Assembly (NCBI RefSeq): GCF_026343185.1
Contig: NZ_JAPEMA010000001.1
Coordinates: forward strand, 4,216,001 to 4,280,000
Reading direction: 5' to 3'
DNA from: Streptomyces sp. NBC_00091
Lineage (GTDB): Bacteria; Actinomycetota; Actinomycetes; Streptomycetales; Streptomycetaceae
Length of the DNA stretch: 64,000 nt
The position numbers and the translations under genes are program-made. Below, one piece after another: positions 1 to 9,917 of this stretch. Below the pieces are notes generated by a model. The model saw only the letters and a list, made by a program, of their open reading frames with translations. It had not been told where the DNA came from and did no database searches. The stretch's first letter is position 1. The number at the start of each line of letters is the position of its first letter.

Positions 1-32
1 GCTGCGGCCCTGAGGAGCTGAGGCCCTGAGTC

Positions 33-1037
33 CTATGCGGAGGCGGGCGGCCATGCGTCGCCCCACTGCGCGTCCCGGGCCGCCTTGTAGAGGTCGCCGT
101 GGCGCTTGGTGACGGTGGCCCGGGTCAGGCCCGCCTCCTCGGGACCGCACAGGTCCAGCAGGACGAGCCCCTTCCGGATCTGCGGCCTGCGCGTGATCCG
201 GGAGGGGACCGGCGCCACGGGGAACCGCGTCGCGGCGACGTAGCTGAACTTCTCGTCCTCGTACGGGAGGGACCCGCCCTTGACCTGCCGGTGCAGGGAG
301 GAGCGGCTGACCCGCGCCGAGAAGTGGCACCAGTCCTGCCCGACCTCGATGGGGCAGGCCCCGTCGTGCGGGCAGGGCGCCGCCACCGTCATCCCGGCCT
401 CGATCAGCTGCTCGCGGGCCTCGCGGATGCGCAGGTACCCCTCGGGCGTGCCCGGCTCGATCAGCACCACCGCCCGCCCGGCGCGGGCCGCCTCGGCGAC
501 GACCGCCTGGCGGGCCTGCGGCGTGAGCTCGCCCAGGACGTACGACACGGTCACCAGGTCGGCCTCGGGGAGGCTGATCCCGCTCCCGATGACGGCCCTG
601 CGCCACTCGGCCGCGCGCAGCACCTCGGAGGACGAGCGCCCCGCCAGCTCCTTGCCGAGGGCCAGGGCCGGCTCCGCCCAGTCCAGCACCGTGGTCCCGC
701 GGGGTCCGTCCCAGGTGGCGTCGACCGCCCAGGTCGCGGCTCCCGTGCCGCCGCCCACGTCCACGTGCGAGCCCGGGACCCACTCCGGCGCGGCCTCGGC
801 CAGCGCGTCCAGGGCGGAGCGTACGGCTTCGAAGGTGGCCGGCATCCGGTACGCCGCGTACGCCGCGACGTCGGAGCGGTCGCGCAGGACGGGGGCGTCG
901 GTGGGGGTGGTTCCCCGGTAGCTGGCGATCAGCCGCTCGACGGCGGCCGTGGCCTGCTTCGGCGGGAGCCCGTCGAGCAGCCCGCCGAGCGCGCTGCGGA
1001 GGGTTTCGGCGGTGGTGGGGGCGGAGGCGGCGTTCAC
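33..1037 (-). CDS. Rsm22-like small ribosomal subunit methyltransferase family protein
   Basis: This is a 334-residue cytoplasmic protein. It has a class I SAM-binding loop ([10 protein letters not shown], residues 91-100) and an acidic patch followed by [13 protein letters not shown] cysteine cluster, CPHDGAC...DWC near residues 222-238, is followed by one more Cys in DLCGPEE near the C-terminus. That pattern matches the Rsm22/METTL17 family, whose mitochondrial members bind the small ribosomal subunit and carry a 4Fe-4S cluster on four cysteines. The bacterial role is not established; methylation or assembly of the small subunit is an inference. The gene stands 9 bases beyond the stop of the MFS gene on the same strand and may be co-transcribed with it. 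Confidence 0.85.
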   Translation of the reverse strand: MNAASAPTTAETLRSALGGLLDGLPPKQATAAVERLIASYRGTTPTDAPVLRDRSDVAAYAAYRMPATFEAVRSALDALAEAAPEWVPGSHVDVGGGTGAATWAVDATWDGPRGTTVLDWAEPALALGKELAGRSSSEVLRAAEWRRAVIGSGISLPEADLVTVSYVLGELTPQARQAVVAEAARAGRAVVLIEPGTPEGYLRIREAREQLIEAGMTVAAPCPHDGACPIEVGQDWCHFSARVSRSSLHRQVKGGSLPYEDEKFSYVAATRFPVAPVPSRITRRPQIRKGLVLLDLCGPEEAGLTRATVTKRHGDLYKAARDAQWGDAWPPASA

Positions 1038-1046
1038 CTGCGAAGT

Positions 1047-2393
1047 TTACGGCGCGGCCGGGGCGGCCGGGGCGTCCGGTACGGCCATGGGTGCGCGGGG
1101 CCGCCACGGCCGGCACATCCCGAGGAAGCAGGCCACCGCCAGCAGCGAGCAGGTCAGCTGGACCAGTGCCATCGGCACCGCCGTGTCCTCGCCCGCGATG
1201 CCGACCAGCGGCGAGGCGATCGCCCCGACCAGGAAGGAGGAGGTGCCCAGCAGCGCGGACGCCGATCCGGCGGCGTGCGGGGTGCGCATGAGTGCCTGCG
1301 CGTTGGTGTTCGGCAGCAGCAGGCCCATCGCCGACATCAGCACGAACAGCGCGGCGGCGACCGGGACCAGCCCGGCCTTCCCGAACACCCCGGTGGACAT
1401 GAGCAGCAGGGCGACCGAGGCCGCGGTGATGACCGCGAGGCCGGCGGCCAGGGCCTTGTCCAGGCTGACCCGGCCGACCAGCAGCTTGCCATTGATCTGG
1501 CCGACGACGATCAGCCCGACGGAGTTCAGGCCGAACAGCAGGCTGAAGGCCTGAGGGGAGGCCCCGTAGATCTCCTGCACGACGAAGGGCGAGGCGGATA
1601 TGTAGGAGAAGAGCACCGCGAAGGAGAAGCCGCCCGTCAGGGTGTACCCCGCGAAGACCCGGTCGCCGAGCAGCCCGCGCATGGTCCGCAGCGCGGCGCC
1701 CACGCCGCCGGTCTGGCGGCGCTCGGGCGGCAGGGTCTCGCCGAGGCTGCGCCAGACCAGCAGGGTGAGCGCGAGGCCGACGGCGGTGAGGACGACGAAG
1801 ACCCCGCGCCAGTCGGCGAAGCGGAGCACCTGGCCGCCGATCAGCGGGGCGATGATCGGGGCGGTCCCGGATATCAGCATGAGGGTGGAGAAGAAGCGGG
1901 CCATCTCGACCCCCTCGTACAGATCGCGTACGACGGCCCGCGCGATGACGATGGCGGCCGCGCCGGCCAGGCCCTGGAGCAGCCGGAAGCCGATCAGCAG
2001 CCCGGCGCTCGGGGCGAGGGCGCAGATCGCGGTGGCGAGGACGTAGACGACCATGCCGGCCAGCAGGGGCCTGCGGCGCCCCCACTTGTCGCTCATCGGG
2101 CCGATGACCAGCTGGCCGAGCGCCATGCCGGCGAGGCAGGAGGTGAGGGTGAGCTGGACGGTCGCGGCCGGGCTGCGCAGGGCGGAAGTGACCTCCGGCA
2201 GGGCCGGCAGGTACATGTCCATGGACAGCGGGGGGAGGGCGCTGAGTCCGCCCAGGATGAAGGTGACCAGCAGTCCGGTGCGGCGCGCGGCCGTCAGGGG
2301 AGCGGCGGGAGCAGCGGAGCCGGCAGGGGGCTCGTGCGACGGCTCGTGCGACGGCTCGTGCGAGGGGGCCGTCGAGGGGCCTCTCTCCGACAT
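1047..2393 (-). CDS. Bcr/CflA-type MFS drug-efflux transporter
   Basis: The gene encodes a 448-residue integral membrane protein with about 12 hydrophobic segments. After the first segments comes the MFS loop motif [12 protein letters not shown]. Family knowledge suggests proton-driven export of a small molecule (bicyclomycin or chloramphenicol type); the substrate cannot be read from the sequence. The start at 2393 is chosen because GGAG lies about 10 bases upstream; an in-frame ATG at 2414 is possible. The cytoplasmic N-terminus holds three SHEP units encoded by a 12-base tandem repeat. The gene is divergent from the SDR gene, 108 bases away. Confidence 0.88.
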   Translation of the reverse strand: MSERGPSTAPSHEPSHEPSHEPPAGSAAPAAPLTAARRTGLLVTFILGGLSALPPLSMDMYLPALPEVTSALRSPAATVQLTLTSCLAGMALGQLVIGPMSDKWGRRRPLLAGMVVYVLATAICALAPSAGLLIGFRLLQGLAGAAAIVIARAVVRDLYEGVEMARFFSTLMLISGTAPIIAPLIGGQVLRFADWRGVFVVLTAVGLALTLLVWRSLGETLPPERRQTGGVGAALRTMRGLLGDRVFAGYTLTGGFSFAVLFSYISASPFVVQEIYGASPQAFSLLFGLNSVGLIVVGQINGKLLVGRVSLDKALAAGLAVITAASVALLLMSTGVFGKAGLVPVAAALFVLMSAMGLLLPNTNAQALMRTPHAAGSASALLGTSSFLVGAIASPLVGIAGEDTAVPMALVQLTCSLLAVACFLGMCRPWRPRAPMAVPDAPAAPAAP

Positions 2394-2501
2394 GCGGAAC
2401 TCCAGTCTTTTCATCTGCTTTATCCACCCCTGGCCGACCCATGCTCTCAGCTGTCGGAACGTCCCGGGCCTGATGTCCCCTGTGACGTACTCTCCGGCTC
2501 C

Positions 2502-3263
2502 ATGAGCGCACCTGCGAAGAAGATCGCCGTAGTGACCGGGGCCGGCTCCGGGATCGGCCGTTCCGTGGCCCTGGCCCTGGCCGGGGCCGGTTGGTCGGTG
2601 GCCGTGGCCGGGCGCCGGACCGGACCCCTGGAGGAGACGGCCGCGGCGGCCGGAGCGGGCGCGGACGTGCTGCCCGTACGGGCCGACGTGAGCGACCCGC
2701 AGGACGTCGCCTCGCTCTTCGGGGCCGTACGGGAGCGGTACGGGCGGCTCGACCTGCTCTTCAACAACGCCGGCACCTTCGGCCCGGCCGGGGTCCCGCT
2801 GGAGGACATCTCGTACGAGGCCTGGCGCCAGGTCGTGGACGTCAACTTGACCGGCTCCTTCCTCTGCGCGCAGGGCGCCTTCCGGATGATGAAGGAGCAG
2901 GACCCGCAGGGCGGGCGCATCATCAACAACGGCTCCATCTCCGCCCACGTCCCGCGCCCGAACTCCGTCGCCTACACCGCGACCAAGCACGCGATGACCG
3001 GCCTGACCAAGTCCCTGTCGCTCGACGGGCGGCCGTACCGGATCGCCTGCGGCCAGATCGACATCGGCAACGCGGCCACCGAGATGACCGAGCGCATGCA
3101 GAGCGGCATCCTCCAGGCGAACGGGCAGCTGGCGGTGGAGCCCGTGATGGACGCCGCCGACGTGGCCCGCACGGTGCTGCACATGGCGGAGCTGCCACTG
3201 GAGGCGAACGTCCAGTTCGCGACGGTGATGGCGACCGCGATGCCGTACATCGGACGCGGCTGA
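2502..3263 (+). CDS. SDR family oxidoreductase
   Basis: This 253-residue classical short-chain dehydrogenase/reductase has the usual family length. Visible motifs are the nucleotide loop TGAGSGIG (residues 12-19), NNAG near residue 90, and the catalytic Ser with YTATK. Residues after the first strand (AGRRTG) favour NADP(H). The substrate is unknown. It diverges from the MFS exporter and is followed 44 bases later by a PhzF-family gene in the same direction, so a two-gene unit is likely. No strong Shine-Dalgarno precedes the ATG. Confidence 0.9.
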   Translation: MSAPAKKIAVVTGAGSGIGRSVALALAGAGWSVAVAGRRTGPLEETAAAAGAGADVLPVRADVSDPQDVASLFGAVRERYGRLDLLFNNAGTFGPAGVPLEDISYEAWRQVVDVNLTGSFLCAQGAFRMMKEQDPQGGRIINNGSISAHVPRPNSVAYTATKHAMTGLTKSLSLDGRPYRIACGQIDIGNAATEMTERMQSGILQANGQLAVEPVMDAADVARTVLHMAELPLEANVQFATVMATAMPYIGRG

Positions 3264-3307
3264 GCAACCCCGTTGCCAGGCGTTGCGGTGTTGGTGATCA
3301 TGGCCGC

Positions 3308-4171
3308 ATGACCGATACCGAGGTACTGCGCTATACCGCCTTCTCCGGCGACCCGGACGGCGGCAATCCCGCCGGGGTCGTGCTCGATGCCGCCGGGCTG
3401 GACGACGGGGCCATGCTGGAGGTCGCCGCTCGGCTCGGCTACAGCGAGACGGCCTTCCTCACCGCCCCGCCGGAGGGGCTGGGCGGGCCGGCCGGCCGTG
3501 GATTCGCCGTGCGGTACTTCAGCCCGAAGGCGGAGGTGCCGTTCTGCGGGCACGCCACCGTCGCCACCGCCGTGGCGCTGGCCGAGCGGATCGGGCCCGG
3601 GGACCTGCTCTTCGCGACCCGCGTCGGGACCGTGCCGGTCTCCGTCACCGCCGGGGAGGGGGGCCTGCGGGCCACCCTGACCAGCGTCGAACCGCACACC
3701 GAGGAGATCGGCGGGGCCGACCTCGCGGAGGCGCTGGCCGCACTGGACTGGCCCGAGGCGGACCTGGACCCGGCGTTCCCGCCCCGGATCGCCTACGCGG
3801 GAGCGCGGCACCTCGTACTCGGCGCCGCCACCCGGGCCCGGCTCGCGGACCTCGCGTACGACTTCGCGCGGCTGGAGGCCCTGATGCGGCGCCTGGACCT
3901 CACCACCGTCCAGCTCGTGCACCGGGCGGGCCCGGCGGAGTTCCACGTACGGGACCCCTTCCCGGTCGGCGGCGTCGTCGAGGACCCCGCCACGGGCGCC
4001 GCCGCGGCCGCCTTCGGCGCGTACGCGCGCGAGCTGGGCCTGGTCCCGGCCGAGGCCGTGCTGACCCTCCACCAGGGCGAGGACATGGGCCGGCCCGGGC
4101 TGCTCACGGTGGAACTGCGCGAGGGGGACCCGCGCGTCCACGTCAGCGGCACGGGCGTACGGATCGCGTGA
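3308..4171 (+). CDS. PhzF family isomerase-like protein
   Basis: The gene encodes 287 residues, a full-length member of the PhzF/diaminopimelate epimerase-like fold. Family signatures are GNPAGVVLD near the N-terminus, the catalytic Glu in YSETAFLT, PFCGHATVATA, and VEDPATGAAAAAFGAY in the second half. PhzF proteins catalyse proton-shift isomerisations; the substrate here is not predictable. A strong terminator follows directly. A second, shorter PhzF-like gene lies at 14081 in the heme region. Confidence 0.88.
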   Translation: MTDTEVLRYTAFSGDPDGGNPAGVVLDAAGLDDGAMLEVAARLGYSETAFLTAPPEGLGGPAGRGFAVRYFSPKAEVPFCGHATVATAVALAERIGPGDLLFATRVGTVPVSVTAGEGGLRATLTSVEPHTEEIGGADLAEALAALDWPEADLDPAFPPRIAYAGARHLVLGAATRARLADLAYDFARLEALMRRLDLTTVQLVHRAGPAEFHVRDPFPVGGVVEDPATGAAAAAFGAYARELGLVPAEAVLTLHQGEDMGRPGLLTVELREGDPRVHVSGTGVRIA

Positions 4172-4185
4172 GCCGGATGCGGAAA

Positions 4186-4224
4186 CGGCCCGGCCGCCTC
4201 CCGCAGGGGGAGGCGGCCGGGCCG
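4186..4224. terminator. Bidirectional intrinsic terminator between phzF and efeU
   Basis: A perfect 16-base inverted repeat (4186-4201 with 4209-4224) encloses a 7-base loop. It lies 14 bases after the phzF stop and 16 bases after the end of efeU on the opposite strand. It can serve both convergent transcripts. As usual in Streptomyces there is no long U tract. Confidence 0.85.
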
Positions 4225-4240
4225 TGCGCTTCGGTTCGGG

Positions 4241-5113
4241 TCAGCCCTGGGCGGGACCGGTCGCCGAGCCGGCGGCCGGGGCTGCCGGCGCCGGGGTGCC
4301 CGACGGGCGGCCGGAGCCGCCCGGCAGCAGGAACAGGGTCAGGACCACGGCCAGGTACAGCGCCCACACCACGAGCTGGATCACGGTGGGGTCCGGCTGG
4401 AAGTTGAAGACGCCCTTGAGCAGCACCCCGTACCAGCTGTCCGGCGCGATCACCGAGCTGATGTCGAAGGCCTTGTCGTTCAGCCCGCCCAGGAAGGCGG
4501 CCTCCTGGAGGTCGTGGACCCCGTACGCGAGCACGCCCGCGGCCACGATCACCAGCATCCCGCCGGTCCACTTGAAGAACTTCGCCAGGTTGATCTTCAG
4601 CGCGCCGCGGTAGAAGAGCCAGCCCAGCACGATCGCCGTGGCGATGCCCAGCAGCACCCCGGCCAGCGGCGCGGAGGAACCCTCGCCGCTGGCCCGTACC
4701 GAGGCCCACACGAACAGCGCGGTCTCCAGGCCCTCGCGGCCCACGGCCAAGAAGGCGGTGGCGACCAGCGCGCCGGTGCCCATGGCGAGCGCCGTGTCGA
4801 GCTTGCCGTGCAGCTCGGCCTTCAGGTGCCGCGCGGTGCGCTTCATCCAGAAGACCATCCACGTGACCAGGCCCACCGAGATGATGGACAGGGTGCCGCC
4901 GAGCAGCTCCTGCGCCTCGAAGGTCAGCTCCTGGGTGCCGAATTCGAGCATCGCGCCGAAGGTGAGCGAGAGCGCGCAGGCGATCGCGATGCCGAGCCAC
5001 ACGGGACGCAGGGCGTCCCGGCGCTCGGTCTTCACCAGGTACGCGACGAGGATGCAGACGACCAGGCTGGCCTCCAGCCCCTCGCGCAGGCCGATCAGAT
5101 AATTGCCGAACAC
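4241..5113 (-). CDS. efeU: Iron permease EfeU (FTR1 family)
   Basis: This is a 290-residue polytopic membrane protein with about seven hydrophobic segments. Two REGLE motifs, in GLREGLEAS near residue 10 and VGREGLETALFVW near residue 121, are the iron-coordinating signatures of the FTR1/EfeU family. The protein imports ferric or ferrous iron across the membrane. It is the last gene of efeO-efeB-efeU, 34 bases after efeB. The C-terminal tail is Gly/Ala/Pro-rich, probably cytoplasmic. Confidence 0.95.
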   Translation of the reverse strand: MFGNYLIGLREGLEASLVVCILVAYLVKTERRDALRPVWLGIAIACALSLTFGAMLEFGTQELTFEAQELLGGTLSIISVGLVTWMVFWMKRTARHLKAELHGKLDTALAMGTGALVATAFLAVGREGLETALFVWASVRASGEGSSAPLAGVLLGIATAIVLGWLFYRGALKINLAKFFKWTGGMLVIVAAGVLAYGVHDLQEAAFLGGLNDKAFDISSVIAPDSWYGVLLKGVFNFQPDPTVIQLVVWALYLAVVLTLFLLPGGSGRPSGTPAPAAPAAGSATGPAQG

Positions 5114-5147
5114 GGCGGTTCTTCCTCTCCAGGCTCTACGACGGGGA

Positions 5148-6413
5148 CTACGCGAACAGCGTCCGGCCCCACCAGTCGTCCTTGTCGCGGACGCCCGGCG
5201 GGACGGCGAAGATCGCCGAGCCCACGTGCTGGATGTACTCGTTGAGGACGTCGGACTTCGCCAGGCTGCGCTGGACGGGGATGAAGCCCTTGCGGACGTC
5301 GCGCTGGTAGGCGAGGAAGAACAGGCCCGCGTCGAGACGGCCCAGGCCGTCCGTGCCGTCGGTGAAGGAGTAGCCGCGGCGCAGCATCATCGCGCCGTTG
5401 TTGGTGTCGGGGTGCGCGAGGCGTACGTGCGCCTCCGGCTTCATCGCCTTCAGGAAGGGCTCGTCGCGCTCCTTGGACTTGCCGACCGGGGCACCTTCGC
5501 CCTTGTCGCGGCCGAAGATGTCCTCCTGCTCCTGGAGCGGGGTGCGGTCCCAGATCTCGATGTTCATCCGGATGCGCCGGGCGACCAGGTACGAGCCGCC
5601 GGTCAGCCAGTCGCTGCCGTCGCCGGCGCCGACCCACACGTGCTTGTCCAGGGCCGCGGTGTCGGTGCCCGAGATGTTCCGGGTGCCGTCCTTGAAGCCC
5701 ATCATGTTGCGCGGGGTCTGCTCCTCCGGCGTGGTGGAGGAGGTCTTGCCGAAGCCGAGCTGCGACCAGCGCACCACGACCTTGCCGAAGCCGATGCGGG
5801 CCAGCTGGCGGATGGCGTGCACCGCGACCTGCGGGTCGTCGGCGCAGGCCTGGACGCACAGGTCGCCGCCGGAGCGGGCCGCGTCCAGGTTGTCGCCGGG
5901 GAAGAGCTCCAGGTCCACCAGGGCCTCGGGGCGCTTGCCCTCGAGGCCGAAGCGGTCCTTGGCGAACAGGCCCGGGCCGAAGCCGATGGTCAGGGTGAGG
6001 CGGGAGGGCTTGAGGCCGAGGGCCTCGCCGGTGTCGGTGGGCGGGGCCTCGGGCAGGCCCTCGTACACGTCGCCGACCGGCAGGCCGGCCGTCATCAGCC
6101 GGGCCGCGGCCGTCCACTCCTTGAGGAGCTGGACCAGCTCCTCGCGGCTCTTCGTCTTCACGTCGAAGGCCGCGAAGTGCAGCCGGTCCTGGACGGCGCT
6201 GGCGATGCCGTACTGGTGCTCGCCGTGGAAGGGCACGGCCGCCCCGGCGGAGGCCGCCGGCGCCATGTCGGAGCCGCTGCCGAACGCGGCGACCGCACCG
6301 CCGGCCGTGGCCGCGCCGATCGCGAGACCGGCCCCGCCCCAGCCGAGCACGGAGCGGCGCGAGGGCACGCCCGCCGGGTCCCCGGACTCCTGCGACACCT
6401 GGTCGTCAGTCAT
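5148..6413 (-). CDS. efeB: EfeB Dyp-type heme peroxidase / deferrochelatase
   Basis: The 421-residue precursor carries a twin-arginine signal (SRRSVLGWGG, Arg19-Arg20, then a hydrophobic stretch), so the folded heme enzyme should be exported by Tat. Dyp signatures include the GxxDG motif in GFKDGTRNISG near residue 238 and a candidate proximal heme His in RLAHPDTNNG near residue 334. In other bacteria EfeB oxidises ferrous iron or strips iron from heme outside the membrane for EfeU. It lies between efeO (30 bases) and efeU (34 bases), clearly one operon. Confidence 0.95.
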   Translation of the reverse strand: MTDDQVSQESGDPAGVPSRRSVLGWGGAGLAIGAATAGGAVAAFGSGSDMAPAASAGAAVPFHGEHQYGIASAVQDRLHFAAFDVKTKSREELVQLLKEWTAAARLMTAGLPVGDVYEGLPEAPPTDTGEALGLKPSRLTLTIGFGPGLFAKDRFGLEGKRPEALVDLELFPGDNLDAARSGGDLCVQACADDPQVAVHAIRQLARIGFGKVVVRWSQLGFGKTSSTTPEEQTPRNMMGFKDGTRNISGTDTAALDKHVWVGAGDGSDWLTGGSYLVARRIRMNIEIWDRTPLQEQEDIFGRDKGEGAPVGKSKERDEPFLKAMKPEAHVRLAHPDTNNGAMMLRRGYSFTDGTDGLGRLDAGLFFLAYQRDVRKGFIPVQRSLAKSDVLNEYIQHVGSAIFAVPPGVRDKDDWWGRTLFA

Positions 6414-6443
6414 GAAGATCTCCCGCCTCTGCCTGGTTCCGGA

Positions 6444-7595
6444 CTACTTGACGACCGCGGCGGCCAGCTTGGAGAGCGGCTCGCCCAGCGCGCTGACGGC
6501 GTCCGAGAGCTCCTTGCGCTCGGCCTCGCCGACCTTGTCGTACGAGGTGAACTCGTAGGTGGTCTTGTCGGCGCGGTACTTGTCCAGAAGGGTGTTCATC
6601 GCGGCGAACTGGGTGTCGAGCTGCTTGGTGAGCTCCGGGTCGTTCTTCGCGGTGACCGTCTTGAGGAGCTCGTAGGACTTCTGGGCGCCCTCGACGTTGG
6701 CCTTGAAGTCGACCAGGTCGGTGTGGCTGTAGCGCTCTTCCTCGCCCGTCACCTTGCCGGTGGCGACCTCGTCGAGCAGCTCCTTGGCACCGTTGGCCAT
6801 GGAGGTGGGGGTGATCTCCGCCTGGCCGACCTTCTTCTGCCAGTCGGCGAGGTCGGCCATCAGGGTGTCGGCGAGCTTCTTCTCCGCGTCGCCGATCTTG
6901 CCGTCCTGGAACAGGGCCTTCTCCAGGCGGTGCCAGCCGGTCCAGTCCTTCGCCGGGTCCTGGCCGGCCTCCAGGCCGTCCTCGCGCACGTCGACCTTCG
7001 GGTCGATGTCACCGAAGGACTCGGCGACGGGCTCGGTGCGCTCCCAGCCGATGCGGGAGGGGGCGTACGCCTTCTTCGCGGCCTCCACGTCGCCGGCCTT
7101 GACGGCGTCGGCGAAGACCTGGGCCTTCGGGAGGGTCTCGTCGGCCTGCTCCTGGACGTACTTGCGGTAGGCGGCGACCGCGGCGTCCAGCTCGGGGCTG
7201 CGCTTCTCGGTGCCGCCCTTGCCGGTGGCCTTGACCTGGGTGCGGATGCCGTCGCCCTTCATGCCGGGCTTGCAGGCCAAGGCGTACTCGCCGGCCTTGA
7301 TCTCGGCGGTGATGGTGGCCTTGGTGCCGGGGCCGATGTTTTCGCGCTCGGCGACGATCCGGTCGTCCGGGAAGAGCACGTAGAGCTCGGTGACCTTGGA
7401 GCCCTTGTTCTCGACCTCGATGGTGATCTTGCCGGCGGGGAACTCCGTCGGGGAGACCTCGCAGGCGCTGTCGGTCGCGTTCACGTGGATCGCACCGGAA
7501 CCGCTCTTGTCGCTCTTCTCCGCGCAGCCGGTGACTGCGGTGAGCGCGGCGACGGCTGCTGCCGCGGTGAGGACGGTGAGGCGGGCGGGGCGCAT
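6444..7595 (-). CDS. efeO: EfeO iron-binding lipoprotein with imelysin-like domain
   Basis: The 383-residue precursor has a lipoprotein signal with lipobox TGC (Cys24). An N-terminal cupredoxin-like EfeO domain (about residues 35-130) is followed by an M75/imelysin-like helical domain. The latter holds the family HxxE metal motif (HRLE near residue 222). It should capture iron outside the membrane and hand it to EfeB and EfeU. As first gene of the operon it lies 80 bases downstream of a degenerate iron box, implying repression by an IdeR/DmdR1-type regulator when iron is plentiful. Confidence 0.93.
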   Translation of the reverse strand: MRPARLTVLTAAAAVAALTAVTGCAEKSDKSGSGAIHVNATDSACEVSPTEFPAGKITIEVENKGSKVTELYVLFPDDRIVAERENIGPGTKATITAEIKAGEYALACKPGMKGDGIRTQVKATGKGGTEKRSPELDAAVAAYRKYVQEQADETLPKAQVFADAVKAGDVEAAKKAYAPSRIGWERTEPVAESFGDIDPKVDVREDGLEAGQDPAKDWTGWHRLEKALFQDGKIGDAEKKLADTLMADLADWQKKVGQAEITPTSMANGAKELLDEVATGKVTGEEERYSHTDLVDFKANVEGAQKSYELLKTVTAKNDPELTKQLDTQFAAMNTLLDKYRADKTTYEFTSYDKVGEAERKELSDAVSALGEPLSKLAAAVVK

Positions 7596-7674
7596 GGGGG
7601 CTCCTGGCGGGGTGAAGGCTGGGGACAGGCCGGTGAGGCAGGCCGGTGGGACAGGCCGGTGAGGCGGACCTAAC

Positions 7675-7693
7675 TTAACCGAGGCTTACCTCA
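7675..7693 (-). promoter_or_regulatory. Iron box upstream of efeO
   Basis: Read on the minus strand the site is TGAGGTAAGCCTCGGTTAA. It matches the actinobacterial IdeR/DmdR consensus TTAGGTTAGCCTAACCTAA at 13 of 19 positions. It sits about 80 bases before the efeO start. The match is weaker than the boxes at 11044 and 16634, but its place before an iron-uptake operon supports it. Confidence 0.65.
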
Positions 7694-7784
7694 CCGATAC
7701 CCACTCGTCCAGTGATTCAGCTCTCACCTTTCGGCCCCGGACACAAGGCCGTCACGGCCCCTCCATGGCCGCCTCAAGCGAGAG

Positions 7785-8726
7785 TCAAGCGGGAGTCAAG
7801 TCCCCGTTCGCATTCCGTACGGCGCAGCGGTTTCCGTCCGCCGGTAACCCTTCTGCGGCCTGGCCCGCGGCCCCCTCCGCGGTGTTCGCGTCCCTAACGG
7901 GGACCACCAGCGGGGCGCCCGTACGCGGGTGCGCCAGCACCTCCACCGGCTGCCGGTAGACCCGGCTGAGGAGCCCGTCCTCGAACACCTCCGCCGGGGG
8001 CCCGGCCGCCGCGATCCGCCCGTCGTGCAGCACCGCGGCCCGGTGCGCGTACGCCGCCGCCAGCCCCAGGTCGTGCAGGACCACCACCACCGCGTCCCCG
8101 GCCGCCGCCCGCTCCCGGCAGATCCGCAGCACCAGCTCCTGGTGGCGCAGGTCCAGGGCCGCCGTGGGCTCGTCGAGCAGGAGCAGCGGGGCCCGCTGGG
8201 CCAGTACGCGGGCCAGCGCGACCCGGGCCCGCTCGCCGCCGGAGAGGGCCGAGAAGGGCCGATCGGCGAAACGGGTGACCTCCGTGGCGGCCATCGCCTC
8301 GGCCACCGACTCCTCGTCGGCGTCGGCGAGCGGGGTTCCCGCCCAGGGGGCGCGGCCCATCCGCACCACCTCCGCGACGGGGAAGGGGAAGGACAGTACG
8401 GCCGCCTGGGGGAGCACCGAGCGGCGCAGCGCCAGCTCGGGGGCCGACCAGTCGCCCACCGGGCGCCCGTCGATCCGTACGCTGCCCGAGGCGGCCGGCA
8501 GGTCCGCGGCGAGGGCGGCGAGCAGGGTGGACTTCCCGGCTCCGTTCGGGCCGACCAGGACGAGCACCTCGCCCGCGCGGGCGGCCAGTTCGATCCCGGC
8601 GAGCACCTCGCGCTCCCCGAGCCGCACGTGCAGGGCGGTGGCCTCCGCGACGGCGGCCCCGGGGGCGGGGCGCTCGGGGACGGCGCGCCGGTTGCGGGCG
8701 AGGAGCCCGCCGAGCCTGGCCCTCAT
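7785..8726 (-). CDS. hmuV: Heme ABC transporter ATP-binding protein HmuV
   Basis: This is a 313-residue cytoplasmic ATPase. Walker A GPNGAGKST is at residues 59-67, the signature LSGGERARVALA near 158 and Walker B LLLLDEPTAALD near 185. The start at 8726 gives a 4-base ATGA overlap with the permease gene, a typical coupling; longer versions would run into the permease. It powers heme import with HmuU and HmuT. The last ~30 residues beyond the ATPase domain are unusual and unassigned. Confidence 0.93.
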   Translation of the reverse strand: MRARLGGLLARNRRAVPERPAPGAAVAEATALHVRLGEREVLAGIELAARAGEVLVLVGPNGAGKSTLLAALAADLPAASGSVRIDGRPVGDWSAPELALRRSVLPQAAVLSFPFPVAEVVRMGRAPWAGTPLADADEESVAEAMAATEVTRFADRPFSALSGGERARVALARVLAQRAPLLLLDEPTAALDLRHQELVLRICRERAAAGDAVVVVLHDLGLAAAYAHRAAVLHDGRIAAAGPPAEVFEDGLLSRVYRQPVEVLAHPRTGAPLVVPVRDANTAEGAAGQAAEGLPADGNRCAVRNANGDLTPA

Positions 8727-9916
8727 GCCCAGCCTCCTTGCTTGCGGCGGGTGCGGCGCAGCAGCCAGAAGAAGAACGGGCTGCCGATCAGGGCGGTCAG
8801 CACACCGAGCGGCAGCTCGGCCGGCTGGGCGATGGTCCGGGCGGCCAGATCGCCCCCGGCCAGGACCACGGCCCCGGCCAGCGCGCTGCCGGGCACCAGG
8901 AAGCGGTGCCCCGGGCCGTTCGCCATCCGCAGCAGGTGCGGGACGAGCAGGCCGACGAAGGTGATCACCCCGGCCACGGCGACGGCGGCCGCCGTCAGCA
9001 GGGCCACGACCAGGATCAGGGCCAGGCGCAGCCGCTCGACGTCGATCCCGAGGTGGCGGGCGGGGCGCTCGCCGAGCGCGAGGAGGTCCAGCTTGCGCGC
9101 GGCGAAGGGGGCGGCGAGCAGCCCCGCGAGCGCGCAGGGCAGTACGGCGAGCACCTTGGGCCAGGTGGCCTGCGCGAGGGAGCCGAGCTGCCAGAAGGTG
9201 ATCTGGTTGACCTGGCCGCTGTCCGCGAAGAAGACGAACAGGCCGATCAGGGCGCCCGCGAAGGCGTTGACGGCGATACCGGTCAGGATCAGGGTGACGA
9301 CCTCCGTCCTGGGGGGTCGCCCGCCGCTGCGCGACAGCAGGTAGACGGAGCCGACCGTGACCAGTCCCGCGACGAAGGCGCAGGCGGTGACGGTCCAGTT
9401 GCCGAGGAAGGTCAGACCCAGCCCGATCGCGGCGACCGCGCCGACGGCGGCGCCCGCCGAGATGCCGATCACCCCGGGCTCGGCGAGCGGGTTGCCGAAG
9501 ACCCCCTGCATCAGGGCGCCCGCGCAGCCGAGGCTCGCGCCGACCAGCAGCGCGAGCGCGACGCGGGGGAGGCGTACGTTCCACAGCACGCTCTCCCCGA
9601 CCCGGTCGAGGGGGGCGCCGCCGAGGCCCGCGCGGTGCTGGACGGAGGCGAGTACGTCCCCGGTGGGGATCCCGTACGCGCCGACGCCCGCGGAGAGCAG
9701 GGTCAGGAGGAGCAGTGCGGCTACGAGTGCGGTGGTGAGGGCGAGGACCTTGCGGCTGCGCCGCTTCCCGGGCGCTGCCCGGACCCGCGCCTCAAGCGCC
9801 GGCGAGGCTGGATTTCGGCTGGCGCTGTCCGCCAGGCGAGGCTGAGTTGCCCGCAGGGCAGGTTCGTCTTCGGCGGCCTGGCCCGCACCGGTAGGGGGTT
9901 CGTAGGAGACGGCCAC
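8723..9916 (-). CDS. hmuU: Heme ABC transporter permease HmuU (FecCD family)
   Basis: The gene encodes 397 residues of the FecCD/BtuC-type permease family, with about nine or ten hydrophobic segments. A family signature appears as LPRVALALLVGASLGCAGALMQ. The ~50-residue hydrophilic N-terminal extension before the first membrane segment is longer than usual. Its start lies one base after the hmuT stop and its end overlaps hmuV by 4 bases, so hmuTUV is a tightly packed operon. Confidence 0.93.
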   Translation of the reverse strand: MAVSYEPPTGAGQAAEDEPALRATQPRLADSASRNPASPALEARVRAAPGKRRSRKVLALTTALVAALLLLTLLSAGVGAYGIPTGDVLASVQHRAGLGGAPLDRVGESVLWNVRLPRVALALLVGASLGCAGALMQGVFGNPLAEPGVIGISAGAAVGAVAAIGLGLTFLGNWTVTACAFVAGLVTVGSVYLLSRSGGRPPRTEVVTLILTGIAVNAFAGALIGLFVFFADSGQVNQITFWQLGSLAQATWPKVLAVLPCALAGLLAAPFAARKLDLLALGERPARHLGIDVERLRLALILVVALLTAAAVAVAGVITFVGLLVPHLLRMANGPGHRFLVPGSALAGAVVLAGGDLAARTIAQPAELPLGVLTALIGSPFFFWLLRRTRRKQGGWA

Positions 9917-9917
9917 C

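Noticed and set aside
2341..2370. Triple SHEP repeat of the MFS gene considered as a functional site
   Set aside because: A 12-base tandem expansion in a flexible N-terminus is most likely neutral slippage.
99..3263. Very long open frames antisense to real genes (for example 1054 codons across 99-3263, 1485 codons from 19897, 1509 codons from 28960)
   Set aside because: They are shadows caused by extreme GC bias: low-complexity Arg/Gly/Pro/Ala protein, crossing several real genes with clear domain motifs.
7622..7667. Repeated GGACAGGCCGGTGAGGC-like units upstream of efeO
   Set aside because: Short, imperfect and low complexity; no link to a known regulator. The nearby iron box explains control better.
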